Shown in pieces: positions 1-11,470 of a stretch of DNA of 64,000 nt. A program made the translations under genes and the position numbers. The notes beneath the pieces are model-generated. The model ran no database searches. It was not told where the DNA came from and saw only the letters and a list, made by a program, of their open reading frames with translations. Source of the DNA: Platycnemis pennipes (lineage: Eukaryota > Arthropoda > Insecta > Odonata > Platycnemididae); assembly GCA_933228895.1 (NCBI GenBank), contig OW121853.1, positions 80,522,645-80,586,644 of the forward strand. The letters are read 5' to 3'. The stretch's first letter is position 1. The number at the start of each line of letters is the position of its first letter.

Positions 1-850
1 ACAAATCAAAACGCAGAAATAGTTGAGGTCGCAAGCATATTGTAAGGCACAGTCGCTTCAATTTTGCACGAAAAATTAGGTGTGTAAAAATCTCGGCAAG
101 AAGGGTGCCGCGTTTGCTCACAGTGGAGAATAAACGCAATCGTGAGATCGGCTCTGACGCTGTTTTGGTGCTTTTCCATCGCAATCCTGAGGAGTGTTTT
201 GCGTCGATACATAACTGTTGATGAAACATGGATACATTGCTACATTTCAGAGACAAAATAACAGTCAAAACAATGGATTTTTAGTGGTGAACGGGCTCCG
301 AAGAAGGAAAAGACGGTGAAATCGGCCGGCATGGTTATGGCTACGGTCTTTTGACATGCACGCGGAATCATCTACATCGCTTACTTGGAAAAGGGAAAAA
401 CGATAACAGGAGAGCATTATGCGTTGTTATTGGACCAGCTGAGTGAAGAAATCAAGGAAAAACGTCCTCATTTGAAACGGAAAAAGATCCTCTTTCATCA
501 AGACAATGCACGGGTGCACACTTGCGATGGCCAAAATTACGGAATTAAAGTTCCAATTATTACAACATCCACCGTATTCACCAGATGCCCCTAGTGACTT
601 TTTCTTATTTCCTAACTTGAAGAAATGGCTTAGTGGACAAAGGTTTACATCTAACGAGTAGGTTATCGCCAAAACCAATGCCAATTTTGAGGAGCTTCCG
701 AAATCAAACTTTTTGGACTGCTTAAAATATTTGGAAAAACGATTAGAAAAATATATAGAGCTGAAGTGAGATTATGTGTAAAACTAAAAAAATATACCCA
801 AAAAATGTTTGTTCTACTATTTTCTAAGGACTTGCTGAACAACCCTCGTA
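1..850 (+). mobile_element. mariner-family transposon, decayed, 5' end outside window
   Basis: Three + strand reading-frame pieces carry mariner transposase motifs in the right order. VDETWIH lies at about 217-237, HQDNARVHT at about 496-522, and HPPYSPDAPSDFFLF at about 566-612. In the mariner family these hold the DD34D catalytic aspartates of the cut-and-paste transposase. The frame is broken by several stops (for example just after ISETK near 260 and near 353) and by a frameshift between 525 and 560, so no functional enzyme can be made. After the coding part, about 806-850 reads like a mariner inverted-repeat end closing in CCTCGTA, consistent with a TA target site. The start of the element, with its 5' inverted repeat and DNA-binding domain, lies before base 1. 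The family call is firm; subfamily not determined. Confidence 0.85.
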
Positions 851-3800
851 ATAACCAACTAGTTGTACGTGACCCTTATATCTAACGTTTCTCCATGAAA
901 TAGTAGCATTTCAGATCTTATTTTCATGTAAATATTGCTCGTTTGGTGATCTTCACCAACCACCTCACACCATTACATTTGTTCCTAGGGTATTAAGTAG
1001 GAATATGTAGATATAAATAACAATATTAAAAATTTAATCTCATCGAAGAAAGGAAACTGAGTACATCACGGTGAAAATAGCCTCATTTAACAATTACGCA
1101 TGTCTTTTTGCATTAAATGCGAATAAAGAATTCGTGTTAATTTACTCTTTGAGCCGCATACATTACCGCTCTGGGTGCATCGGCTCGTTGGCCCGCGTTT
1201 GATACCCATGATATGGATGCTACTTTTTATGTATCTTCGCTTCCGTAACATAGGTAGTAAACAATAATCCCTTTTTTGCTGTTTTAGAACAATTAAATAT
1301 GATGACTTATTTTCAATTTCTAATACGAATAAAAATGTAATGGACATGTATCTTTAAACATGGGCCTTTATATTGCATCCTTAACCCTTCGTAGAAGTGA
1401 AATCATCGACCAAAATTGAAGATAATTATTTGTTACTCCCACCGGAGTTGGCTATTTGACAGACAAAAAATGAAAATACAATTTAAACACACAATAAGCA
1501 TTGGCTAATCACTAAATGAAGACTGGTTTTCGATGAAGACAGAGGAATATCTTCATGCTCCATTAATGTACCTGTATTAAAACGTCCGATGATTTTATTG
1601 AGCTCTGAAATTACCAGCAGCTCGCAAGGATGGCATAAAATACGCCAAATGAACCTAACGGATTAGTTATACGTCCTCTCTATTCTTCAAATGAAAGATA
1701 CGTCATTGGGCACGGATAAGAGATCCTTAGCAACTTAATACGTTCAGAAATTCATTAGGAAGGTATTCCCGATGAACACATCAAGGAGTAAAAGTGTTTT
1801 TATTCACAAATTATCCCAACGTAATGCGAGAACTAAGATACGATGACTAACACGAGCATTATCATTTAATCTCGCAAAGTAGTTGTTCTGACATAAGGCA
1901 TCAGGTTTAAATTTAAGCTGAATACCAAGGATTCAATCCAAAATTTAATCAGTACATTTGCTTTTACTGTTAACATATCTTTCTCATTCATAAATTACAT
2001 AGCACCTACGACTGACACATAATTTCCCCAAAAACTAATTAACTAAAGTAATGAGAAGAAGAATATAGACTTTATGCATGATATCTACATTAAAATTGAC
2101 GGGAAAATGTTAGGACACTTTTAAAAGACAGCCAAGCATCCTGGTGGTGTTTCTCATGCAACCGGGCTTATTAGCAGGGACATAAGAGAATGAATTGCAT
2201 TAGATAAATAAGCGTTTTCAAAAAGGAAGAAAATTTGTCAAAGGGGCACTAGGGTAGTAAATGTTAACAAGATTAGGGAGACTCTGAAATGGAGAGTGGC
2301 AATATGAGAGAAGCAGAAACTTGAGTCTTTGAGAAAGGAGGACGGACTTACGTTTGACGCTATTGAATGCCGATTGAGAGCATTGAGCTTGAGAGATTAA
2401 GACAGATAAAGAGGAAGATGAGCAATAGAAGTGTCACACATAGTGGGTGGGAAAGGCGAGTTTCTGGAATAGAAGTAAATCGAAGGAGACAGATTAAGTG
2501 TACGATGGGTGGTAAAATGATTGAACCCTCAAGGCTGCAAAGGAAGTGGCAATAAAGGGTGAGAAGGAGGGAGAAAAATATACAAACGGATTTTCAAGAT
2601 AATTAGGTAAGATGGGATAAATGAAGAGTTTAAGAGGGATATAAGTAAGGCAAAAGTTGTCTTCGGGAACAGATATGGCTTCTGAATTGCGAGGGAACAT
2701 ATAAAGCAGGAAATGTTCATGAACCTACCATTCTTAAAAAACAATGATGATGAGGAATAGGTACTACATGTTGGAAGCCCAAATCATTGGCTTAATATAA
2801 CACAAGTTTTAGCTCTGGTGGGTTTTTAGTCATAGCTAACTACATGTCATTACCCTCCTTTTCAATGCTGATAATGCAGTACTGAATATAATAGATCTTC
2901 TCATCATTACAGAATATTTTTCTACCAAAAGAGCACAGGAAATATTCGTGAAAAAATGTCTACCATGTACTGATAACTTATGAATGGTTAAAGAAGGCTT
3001 CAACGAAATCAGACCCGTTTCTTTTCTCATTACTATAATAAATTACTACTCTCAGTTTTCCTCTGAAAATAATTTTATCGCCGGATGGATCGTAATAAAT
3101 GGAGCAAGAAATGCAAATTAAGAGAAAGGAATCCCTTCCTCCAGAAGATGAAAAAAATTTGCTGCTCGGAAGATAACAGGAGTTATGTATATTCTCAATA
3201 TTTATATTAAGGAAACCATTCTCGTGGCCTTAAAATACATGCATTCTTTGGAATAATCTTCAAGAAAATTAATTTTTTCTGAATAGAAAGCAAAAAAGTC
3301 ACACGCACATAATTCCGCTACGGACCGGGCGGCCCATTTTTTCCCCTCTCCCATGCTACGTAGGCACTGATGCTGTATTTTTCAGAGGCGCCTCTTCCCA
3401 GCTCAAGTCATTAGCTTGAAAAAGGTCGACAGAAGAAAGAGGAAGGCACTTGAGGGTTGTGTTGGGAAGGGAAAAGGCGAGAGCAGAAGTGAAGATAAAT
3501 ACGGTCAGGCATTAGCGAACTCTTTTGACTAAATATTACAAGAGGTCCCGGCGTACAACCAAGTGTTCGGTCAGCAATTTTAATGACTCCAACTGCTCCC
3601 ACGCCCTTTGCTAGCGCAAATAAAACTCGCTCAAAATAAAGGGAGCTTAGGAAAGAGAGAGCTGTGAAATCACGAGGGTGAGGCAGGAGCCTCAAGCCAC
3701 TCACACTAGAGAAATCCCGCGTGAAAGAAAAGCGGTCCAGAAAGAAAAAAAGCCAAGATTTCTTTCCGTCACCGCCTCGACGTCGACAGAAAGTAAAAAA

Positions 3801-4277
3801 AAGGCCACCACAAAGCCGAGCCAACCTGATAAAACACAGGAGCGAAGCCCCCACACGACGAGCTTGTCAATTCGAACCCCGTCTCCAGAGCCATCTCACG
3901 GTGATTTTACCCATTGGCCGCCTCACAGCCTTCCATTTCTCTCACCTCGTCCGTAACCTGTAACACGGAAAACCGTCTGAGAGGTCACTTCGTACCTACC
4001 TACTTCCCAATGCCACTCTACCACCCATTCCATCCTCCCCCGCCCTTTGCCAGGCTTCTCTCCCTCCCTCACCTCCAGAACCAAATCTTCACAGAGTGAC
4101 TCTGTTCCCGTCAGCGCCAAGATTCTCCAAAATTCATACTAATGCGATTATCCGAGCGTTCGCGATTTACTTACCGACTTGAAAGGGACGGAAAGGATTT
4201 AAAAAAGAGGCCAGTAAGCTCTTTTATGAGCTCCCTATTCCTCTATTCCTATTTCTCCCTTACTACTCCTCTCTTCT
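851..4277. other. no recognisable gene; weak repeat similarity and GC-richer patch
   Basis: No coding similarity was recognised. Bases 862-960 resemble 14,795-14,900 over about 100 bases, sharing a block around TATCTAACGT and TTTGGTGATCT, so they are probably copies of one dispersed repeat. Bases 2250-2760 are purine-biased with many stops and could be a rotted retroelement ORF, but no motif is readable. From about 3300 to 4130 the DNA is richer in G+C. The 147-codon open frame on the minus strand at 3411-3854 shows no domain and looks compositional. Confidence 0.4.
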
Positions 4278-4375
4278 TATTTCTCTCTTCCTATTTTTCT
4301 CTTCTTATTTCACTCTTCCTATTTCTCTCTTCATATTTCTCTCTTCATATTTCTCTCTTCCTATTTCTCTCTGCC
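4278..4375. repeat. 14-bp pyrimidine minisatellite
   Basis: Seven tandem copies of a 14-bp unit (TATTTCTCTCTTCC with small changes) run in register from 4278, with looser copies before it to about 4242. Because 42 bp is three units and fourteen codons, the + strand frame translates as a Phe/Leu/Ser-rich 14-residue repeat that looks like membrane protein. This is an artefact of the repeat, not evidence of a gene. Confidence 0.75.
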
Positions 4376-5339
4376 ATATTCCCTCACTTTTCCCATTCCC
4401 GAATCAAACGCAGCTTTAGACTCGGTCGGCGCAGGGCACGTGAACTATGCAAAGAATTAAGGAGATAAAAGAAAGAGAATTTGAAAGGGTAGGCGGGTTG
4501 GTACGTGGTTGAGTGGAAATGTCAGCAAACAGAAATAATAAAGCAGAAGCCACTGTGAGAGGCTAGATGCCAACATGGGCACTTAGAATATAAGGACTCT
4601 TCCCGGAGTTACTCCGCCATAAAAAATAAAATCAGTGCAAAAAATGAAAATCTTCTAATGAACTATGCAGGTAGTGTTTAGGTGCGGTCGTTCAAAAGCA
4701 ATAGCAAATCTAGGGATCTGTGCATCAAAAGTTTCAGTTTAACAAATCAAATGATTTTATGAGAGGGATCAACTTGGTTTGAATTGATCCCTGAATTCCA
4801 CTCTCCCACATTCGAATCCTCACAGTGGCAGGTTTTATATCGGATTTGAAAGCAAGACGGAAAACAAAGTTTAGAACCTCGTCTATAAGATGGTGGCATT
4901 ACTCTGATCCTTTTCGCACCTTGCGTTAATATAAGGCTAACAAGTACGCTAAAAAAAGTCCCTCTCACGCATACCTAACGCAAAAGCATCTTAAGTACCT
5001 ACTCTTTTGTGAAAAGTAACTTAAATACCTATTCTAAATGCTGAAAATAATCTTAGTTTTCCTTCACCAACCAAAATAGCTACAGTGACCATGAATCCAT
5101 GAAACGATGAATTTAGCCATGTTAAGCTCTATCTCGAAACCAGATCGTCGAATATTCACCTCGGCTGGCAAAGCTCGTTCAAAAATCTTCAAATTCACAC
5201 CCCGTGCATGGTGAGGCATTTTGCAAATCTGAGCGACCTTTACGACGACAGAGAACACCGATTTCCGAAATGAAATACGACAACGAATTACAGGAGAAGA
5301 GTAGATGCAGAAGGACTGACGGATTTGAAGTCTTGACAA
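4376..5339. other. no feature seen
   Basis: AT-rich sequence with short frames only. No coding, RNA or repeat similarity was recognised. Confidence 0.35.
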
Positions 5340-5715
5340 CGGGAAGCTATGATTTAAAGGGAAAAGAGGAGAGAAGGAAAGAAGGACGATGGGGTGTGGC
5401 GCGCCGAAAGATGGAGACGCACGACGTCGTCGTTGGAAAAAAGGGAATGAGGTTGGAGATGGGAAAAGGCGGCGGTCTGGCGGAGGTGGGGAGAGGAAGA
5501 CGATGGGGAAGAAAAATGGGTGGCAGAAGGAGAGGGGTACGAAACCGAGCGTGGGGAGAAATGAGAGAAGCAGATGAGGGAGTCGGAAGCGAAGGGGTGA
5601 GGGAAGAAGGAGGGTTGGGGGGGGGATGGAAGAAGGATATGGGGGGTGCGTGGGGACGGATGGTGGAAGATGGAATTGGTTAGCAAACGGAAGGAGGGAG
5701 TAGTGCGCTGGGGGA
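5340..5715 (+). repeat. polypurine low-complexity island (G/A-rich on +)
   Basis: The + strand is almost continuously G and A, with runs of three to ten G. About 5608-5655 holds several closely spaced G runs. The 110-codon minus-strand and 159-codon plus-strand frames here stay open because of the skewed composition and show no domain. Such tracts can form triplex, G-quadruplex or R-loop structures; whether this one does is inference. Confidence 0.6.
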
Positions 5716-6769
5716 AGAAGTTATGGGTGGCAGGGGGTGGTGTTATTAATTAGCATATAGTCATTAATATTTCTCGAGGGTGGCAAGCGAGAGACTAGCG
5801 CGTTCATTTGCGCGTCCGGTAAAGGTTGGATTTTAGTGCGTCGTAGGTAAATTACAGGTGGTCTATCGACTACTAATCGCAATATTTGGTGCCTTGCAAC
5901 GGGAGCGATCCCTTACAGTTTTCGTATATTGTTGCAGGTGACCGTGAGAAGGTAATTTGGACATCTAGGTATTCACAATGCACTAAAAGTCATTGCAAGG
6001 GAGTGATGCGGGAGGTGAGCCATCGCCAGTCATGCATTTAAAATCAAGTAGAGAAACCCTATATTAATTATTGCAATGCTGTTTTTATTGGTCGAAATAT
6101 CAGTAATTAAATGCAATTCTCCTAAAAAATATAGAATGCAGTGTTTTATTGAGGGCCATTTCCGTCTGTGTCGGACATCGCACATTAAGGGATTATTCAC
6201 GCATTTTTAATCACACAAAATAAAATGAAATTTACACAATATCATGGAGATATTCACAAATAGGTACTAGTCGAATTCTACCATATCTATGTATTTTGCT
6301 ATTTTACCCTGGTATCTCCGTTGTGATATATTACTGCCCATGACTATGCGCGGAAAAAAAGAATGTTTGAAGCTTTATTTTATCATGTTGATATCATTTT
6401 CCATAGTTCACTGGAGTTTTAATATATCTTCAACATCTTCGAAGAACCTGTTCACCTTAAACTCCTACAGTTTTATTCTGTATTTTAACCTACGATCCAA
6501 TAATCATTTCCAACCTAATTCTTCTAATAATATCGATGCAATGGTACACCTATCGTAACTTCTTTAGCAAACCTTGCTGAAATTCACTGCCCACTGTCAC
6601 ACCATTAAGCGTAGGAGGGGACTTTAGTAGAGGTGAGAATTTTCAGGAAAATAAAGTAGATAGAAATCCGGCGGAGGCATTATCCCACTCTTAACAAAAG
6701 GCGATAAGGGCACGATAATTTTCCCGTCCGAGAACCTGATTGCGAAAAGTTCTCTTTGCACCACTCTTA
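5716..6769. other. no feature seen
   Basis: AT-rich, no recognisable coding or RNA similarity. The 89-codon frame at 6289-6558 is unremarkable low-complexity translation. Confidence 0.35.
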
Positions 6770-6870
6770 TTCGGTAGAGGAAATAAAACTATACCTCTAC
6801 CGGATTCAAATTCAGGCCAACAGGGTGGGAACTCAGTGATCTTACTCGCCACATCAAACTAATCACCCAA
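6770..6870 (-). repeat. tRNA-like SINE head, degenerate
   Basis: Read on the minus strand there is an A-box-like TGGCGAGTAAG followed about 40 bases on by a B-box-like AATTTGAATCCGG, then GGTAGAGG and a TATTT stretch. The order and trailing bases resemble the heads at 15,990-16,100 (+) and 48,935-49,010 (-). A 9-bp inverted repeat (CGGTAGAGG / CCTCTACCG) sits at 6772-6802. Promoter boxes are degenerate, so this is a fossil SINE fragment rather than a tRNA gene. Confidence 0.4.
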
Positions 6871-6999
6871 TTTCTAATTCCACTTGATAAAAAGGAAACA
6901 TGGCAATTTTATATGAATCAAAGACGCAAAGGAAAAGTTAGTGACCAACTCATTATTTATTGAAATACGCATGAGAATGATATAGTGTCATTGATTTGA

Positions 7000-7292
7000 C
7001 ATTGATAAGAGAAAGAGAGATGAAAGGAAAGAGAAGTCTACTAAAAACTCTAAAAAGAAGACGGGACAACTTAATCGGCCATATCATGAAACACGATGGC
7101 CTGATGAAGACAATCGTGGAGGGAGAAGAGAATGGGAAGATTGGAAAAGGCAGGCCTCGTATGAGGTATATAGAACATGTTTTAAAGGATGTACAAGAGA
7201 GGAGTTACGTCAATATGAAGAGGTTGGCCGATAGAAGAATCGAGTGGAGGGCTGCGTCAAACCAATCCTAGGATTGTTGACCCATGATGTTG
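7000..7292 (+). mobile_element. 5'-truncated RTE-type LINE, 3' end only
   Basis: The frame ending at 7271 encodes the last ~85 residues of an RTE-type polyprotein, with KRSLLKTLKRRRDNLIGHI, GRPRMRYIEH and the terminal WRAASNQS, then a stop. The DNA and protein match the 3' end of the element at 36,409-39,821 very closely, including the shared CCAATCCTAGGATTGTTGAC just after the reading frame. Everything upstream (endonuclease and reverse transcriptase) is missing, the usual result of incomplete target-primed reverse transcription. The retained frame is open. No target duplication was identified. Confidence 0.85.
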
Positions 7293-7639
7293 ATTAAGAA
7301 ATGAAGAATAAATTAGGCATAGATATATGAAGGGCAACTTCTGGAGGGGTACAATAAAGTTCTGACAAGACAAAAAAAACAGGCTACAGCTATTACATGA
7401 ATGCCACTGAAATATCCATCCCCAACGACCGAATCGGCACCAATGGCGTGGAAAATTGCTATTGATTCCTCTAAGTCTTCATGTCCTATATAAAATCTTT
7501 ATTGGGTCACCTTCCCAGTACAATATTCCCCATCTAAAACTACATCCGACGCGATCATGGGTTGTGGGAAGTGGGAAAGAGGTGTCAATGGCCACTTAGG
7601 CGGCAAGGAGGATGGGTTTTCGGTGTAAAGTTGTAGGTT
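7293..7639. other. no feature seen
   Basis: Short stretch between the RTE tail and a purine island; nothing recognisable. Confidence 0.3.
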
Positions 7640-8225
7640 GACGTTCCAGGCTAGAACTAGTGTGCTATATGGTTGAGGAGAAGGAGCGCTTGCGGCATGC
7701 TAACCGCAGAGCTCTCGGGAAGGGAGCGAAGGAATCTGAAGATGGTACGTTAACCACAAGAAGAAGAGAAAGGAGGAGGAGGAGGAAACGAGGCTGGCAA
7801 ACGCAAGAGAGCGACGCTGGAATAGACGTGAAGAGAGAGGGAGGGAGCGAGAGAGAGAAGTGGGATATCGAGAGGGATTAGGGGAGAGAGCAGTAAGAGA
7901 GAAATTGAGACGTGGTAGTGGCGGCATCAGTAGTAGCGGGATTAAAGCTGGAAGAGGAGAGATAGGGGCCAACGAGGGTGAAAGGAAAAGGGAGAGGGGA
8001 GAGTGGGGGTTGGTTTTGCGACGACTCGGAGAGCATAGATGGGAAGACTCCGCGCCGGGTAGGGAAATGGGTGAGGGGAGGTCAGGAAAGGGAGGACACG
8101 TAGATGGAGCCATGACCTTGGGGGAGGGGGGTAGGGAGGTTCAGAGAAAGGCACACAAAAGCAAGCAACCGTCCTTTTTCATCGTCTAGGGAAGACGGGC
8201 AGGAAGGGAGAGAAAAGGAGACATG
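7640..8225 (+). repeat. polypurine low-complexity island (G/A-rich on +)
   Basis: Dense GAGAGA/GGGAGG-type sequence on the + strand. Long frames on both strands (137 codons on minus, 109 on plus) have Arg/Gly/Glu-rich or Ser/Pro/Leu-rich translations typical of purine-skewed DNA, without domain motifs. No tandem period is evident, so this is not a simple microsatellite. Confidence 0.6.
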
Positions 8226-9357
8226 TAATGGAGGAAACATGAGAATGGGTCGCAGAAACACAATTTGGGTTAGGAGCATGATCACATCTAGGAGTTCTAT
8301 GAGGAAGGAGTACGATTTTACATAAGATCGTCTTACAAAGCCCAAACACGAAATATAAACCAAATTATAATACATAAATCAGTTTGGACAACGAAATTTG
8401 TAACTTCAAACATTTGGCAAATTTCACGTGAATATTGAAAGTTGTGGGACGTAGTAGAGGAGATAAAATGAAGACAAAACTAAAAATATGAGTACAGGTT
8501 AGTGACGCTTAATGGGAATTGCTAAAATTTTTGAACGGTTACCAATGACGTGATCGATTCCGATAAAATACTTCATACTCGCCATTTATTAAACGTCAGA
8601 TATTGGATGACAGAATCTTTATGTGCGACAATTCTATGACTATAGCATCAAATTCTGAACAAATTTAAATGGAGATGACGAGGAAGGAAAACTTGTAGGA
8701 AAAAAACAATTAATTGGGGAATAATCTCCTATTCCTTTTTAGGTGCATTTAAAACGGCTACGGCTTGTCGCCATAAAAAAAATAGTTATTCCTTCATAAT
8801 TTCAAAATACAAATATAGTTCTAAAAAATCAAGGATAAGGTGATTAGAAACTGTTTTTCTACGTATCTGCATCCCAGGCCAAGATACGACGCCGGATAAA
8901 CCTGCTGCTATTCATGCATCTTGGAATACATGTGTATTTAATGTGCACGTGATTTTGAAACAATAAAAAATATTTAAAAACACAAGAGTTTGAGCATTTT
9001 CAGAAAATAAAAGTTTTGTGCGTGCAAGCTCGATGGCTAATCATGAAATTAAAACGCTCTATCTTAGATTTAAAAAAAACCTTTTTCATGATCCTAATGT
9101 CACAAATAAAAAATTCGGATAAAATAAAAAACGAGAGCTTGGAAAGAGTTAAGTTTCATTTATTACACTGGGGAACAATTTTTTGCAAAATTTCTGTCGG
9201 GTTTGATTTTTCAGCTGATTTAAAGTAAAATAGGTATGCTGATTTCAAAACTGTAGTTAGTATTCTTTCATCGTTTCAAGTTTTTCTCTACAGCTTACCT
9301 TAAAGTGACCTTACTACGCTGGATCGAGCGTGAATCATAGGATAGTCCTGATTCGTT
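8226..9357. other. no gene; may include 5' flank of the transposon ORF downstream
   Basis: AT-rich. Bases from about 9000 could be untranslated sequence of the element whose coding part begins at 9358, but no boundary or terminal repeat was found. Confidence 0.3.
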
Positions 9358-10266
9358 TGTTACATGTGTGGCAGTTTCACCACTCGCAGTCAAAGAAAAA
9401 ACGTCGCATTTGTCAGGTAAGCCTATTTTGTTTATTTTAAAGTGAAAAATGGTGATCAATACAAACCCTGGGCTCCTCACAAGGTGTGCAAGCAATGTGT
9501 CAAGAGTTTGCGGATGTGGATGAAGGGGACACGTGATAAATTGCAATTTGGTCTACCTATGATTTGGCGAGAGCCCAGGGACCATTCAAGTGACAGATAC
9601 CTTTGTATAGTGAAAACTTTAGGATTTAACAAGAAAAACAGATGTAAAATAGAGTATCCCTGTATACCATCAGCTACATGCCCAGTGCTTCATTCAGATG
9701 AAATCCCACAGCCAGTTTTCGAAGAATTACCCTCATTTGGAGAACAGGAAATCTAGTACGGTGAAGATCGAAGTGACACCGAAGATGAAGATTTTGAGGT
9801 TGAAGATGTTTCCGTTCGTAGTGGATTTGATCAGCATGAGTTGAATGATTTGGCACGAAACTGGGGACTATCCAAAAAAACCTTCAGAAATCCTAGCGGT
9901 CAGACAGCACGAGAAAAAATTGCTTGAAAAAAGAGCTAAGGTATCCTACTTTCGATTAAGAGAAACTATATTTCTTTAATACTTTCGAAAAGACGGTGAA
10001 TTTGTGCATTGCCATACATTGCGCAGGGAGAGCAATTCCACCAAGATTTGATAATCATGAAGGCAAGGTATAAGGGTAGATGGGATGTGAATATCATGGC
10101 TGACTATTGTTGGACCATCAGGCGAGATTGTCCACAGATTGAGCACTCCACGAAAAGCTATAAGCGAAAATTTTTACCTGAACATGCATTTTTGTCATTC
10201 GGCGAAAGAATTTTACTACTTTTATGTCTTTTACTACTATTTTTTTGCCTATTTACTACTTTTTAA
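9358..10266 (+). pseudogene. internally deleted ORF of a recurrent arthropod zinc-binding transposon
   Basis: Translation from 9358 begins CYMCGSFTTRSQRKN and continues to KPWAPHKVCKQCV, giving two Cys-x2-Cys pairs that look like a zinc-binding N-terminus. It continues with GLPMIWREPRDH and HSDEIPQPVF, then an acidic linker and LEKRAKVSYFRLRE. At about 10,010-10,025 it jumps directly to the C-terminal block GEQFHQDLIIMKARYKGRW, MADYCW and KSYKRKFLP. These blocks are remembered from uncharacterised multi-copy ORFs in aphid and other arthropod genomes, where a long central region separates them. Here the centre is missing. In-frame stops at 9418-9420 (TAA) and 9754-9756 (TAG), a frameshift near 9885 and a stop near 9977 also kill it. 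Superfamily is not known to me; the match rests on memory, not a search. Confidence 0.6.
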
Positions 10267-11199
10267 TTTGTCCAAGTGACTATATATAGACTGGATAAAT
10301 AAAATTATGCTCTACGAACAGTATATATGACAATTTCTTCCTTTATTTTCTTTGCAAGCGCATTTTTCGTGACTTTTGGAATAAGCAGAGGGTATCCTGA
10401 AGCTTAAAAAGGTGACGTGATAGACAAAAACTGAAGTCATTTTTGTATTCAGAAGCCAAAAGTTAGTCAAAACCAGGTTTCAGACCTAAGTCAACAAATT
10501 TAGTGTTTCCCAGTGATATTTGAAACTCTCTAAGGATAAAACGCGACTCAATAAACTACTTTAAACTATACGTTTTCAGGCGTTATTTTTGGAGTATTAA
10601 CATTAACATTGGTAAAAAGTTTGACTTTTTTTTTAATTCCACAGTAACTTATTCGAATACGCTAAGGAAGAGTTGTGGAACTTTACCAATAATTCATCTC
10701 TTTTGCGTAAATACAAGGTTCTCTCCACATCTGGCATTGCCGTAACCAGGAGAAAATTCCTCCATCCGTGGCGAAAGAAAGAAAGAGTTCAAAGGAATTC
10801 ACTACGGTGTCGCCCGCACGGTAATGACACAAGCACGAAATGAACCCAGCGGGCAAGTCTTTGTGGCTATGTGCACGTAGTCTCCAACTGTCCCATCGTA
10901 AAGCAAAACTAGGTGGCTAAAAAAACTTGCATTCACCAGAAAGTTTCATTGAAAACAAAATTATGAAGGATATATGTTTTTAATGACCCCTTACAAAGTC
11001 ATTAATTTTATTGCTAAAAATCTTCTTAGCACCTTCCTCTCAAGGAAAATGAAAAGAAACGCAAATGTAAAATGAGGAAAAAGAATATGAAGGAGAATTA
11101 AAAAGGAAATAATCCGCTTGAACAGATGAAACAGTTTCCCTGCTTGGATGAAGTTGGACGCAGTGGCAATGACTTAAAAAAGGATTGGTTTGGCATTGC
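10267..11199. other. no feature seen
   Basis: AT-rich DNA downstream of the zinc-binding ORF; no terminal repeat, RNA gene or coding similarity was recognised. Confidence 0.35.
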
Positions 11200-11470
11200 A
11201 GACGTATTCCAAGAGAAGAGAACATCTGATATGAGCCTTGCTCGGTGATGTGAATAACAAAAAATTAGGCGTTGATCTGTATGGAGCGGAGATATGGACT
11301 CTCGGGAAATACGACAAGAAATAATTGGAAGCTTTAGAAATGTGGTCGTGGCAGTGAATGGAAAAAGTGCGATGTACGGAAAGGAAGAAAATCAATGTTT
11401 TGCCCAGCACGGAGGTATAGAAGTGAAAAATGTTGGCAAAAATTAGAAGGCATAATTGGTATTGGGAGCA
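11200..11470 (+). pseudogene. decayed non-LTR retrotransposon, C-terminal end of RT protein
   Basis: Across shifting + strand frames one reads LYGAEIWTL, then LEALEMWSW and MEKVRCTERK. These correspond to the conserved block after the reverse-transcriptase core in RTE-like elements (compare LYGSESWTM, VEAFEMWCYRRM and IKWIDRV in the copy at 39.4-39.5 kb). Several stops and frameshifts are present and nothing upstream is readable. It belongs to a family different from, but related to, the element at 36.4 kb, because the GKYDKK and WRRMEKV-type block does not match that copy closely. Confidence 0.45.

Noticed and set aside
3411..3854. 147-codon minus-strand open frame
   Set aside because: No domain, skewed composition, and no supporting splice or promoter features.
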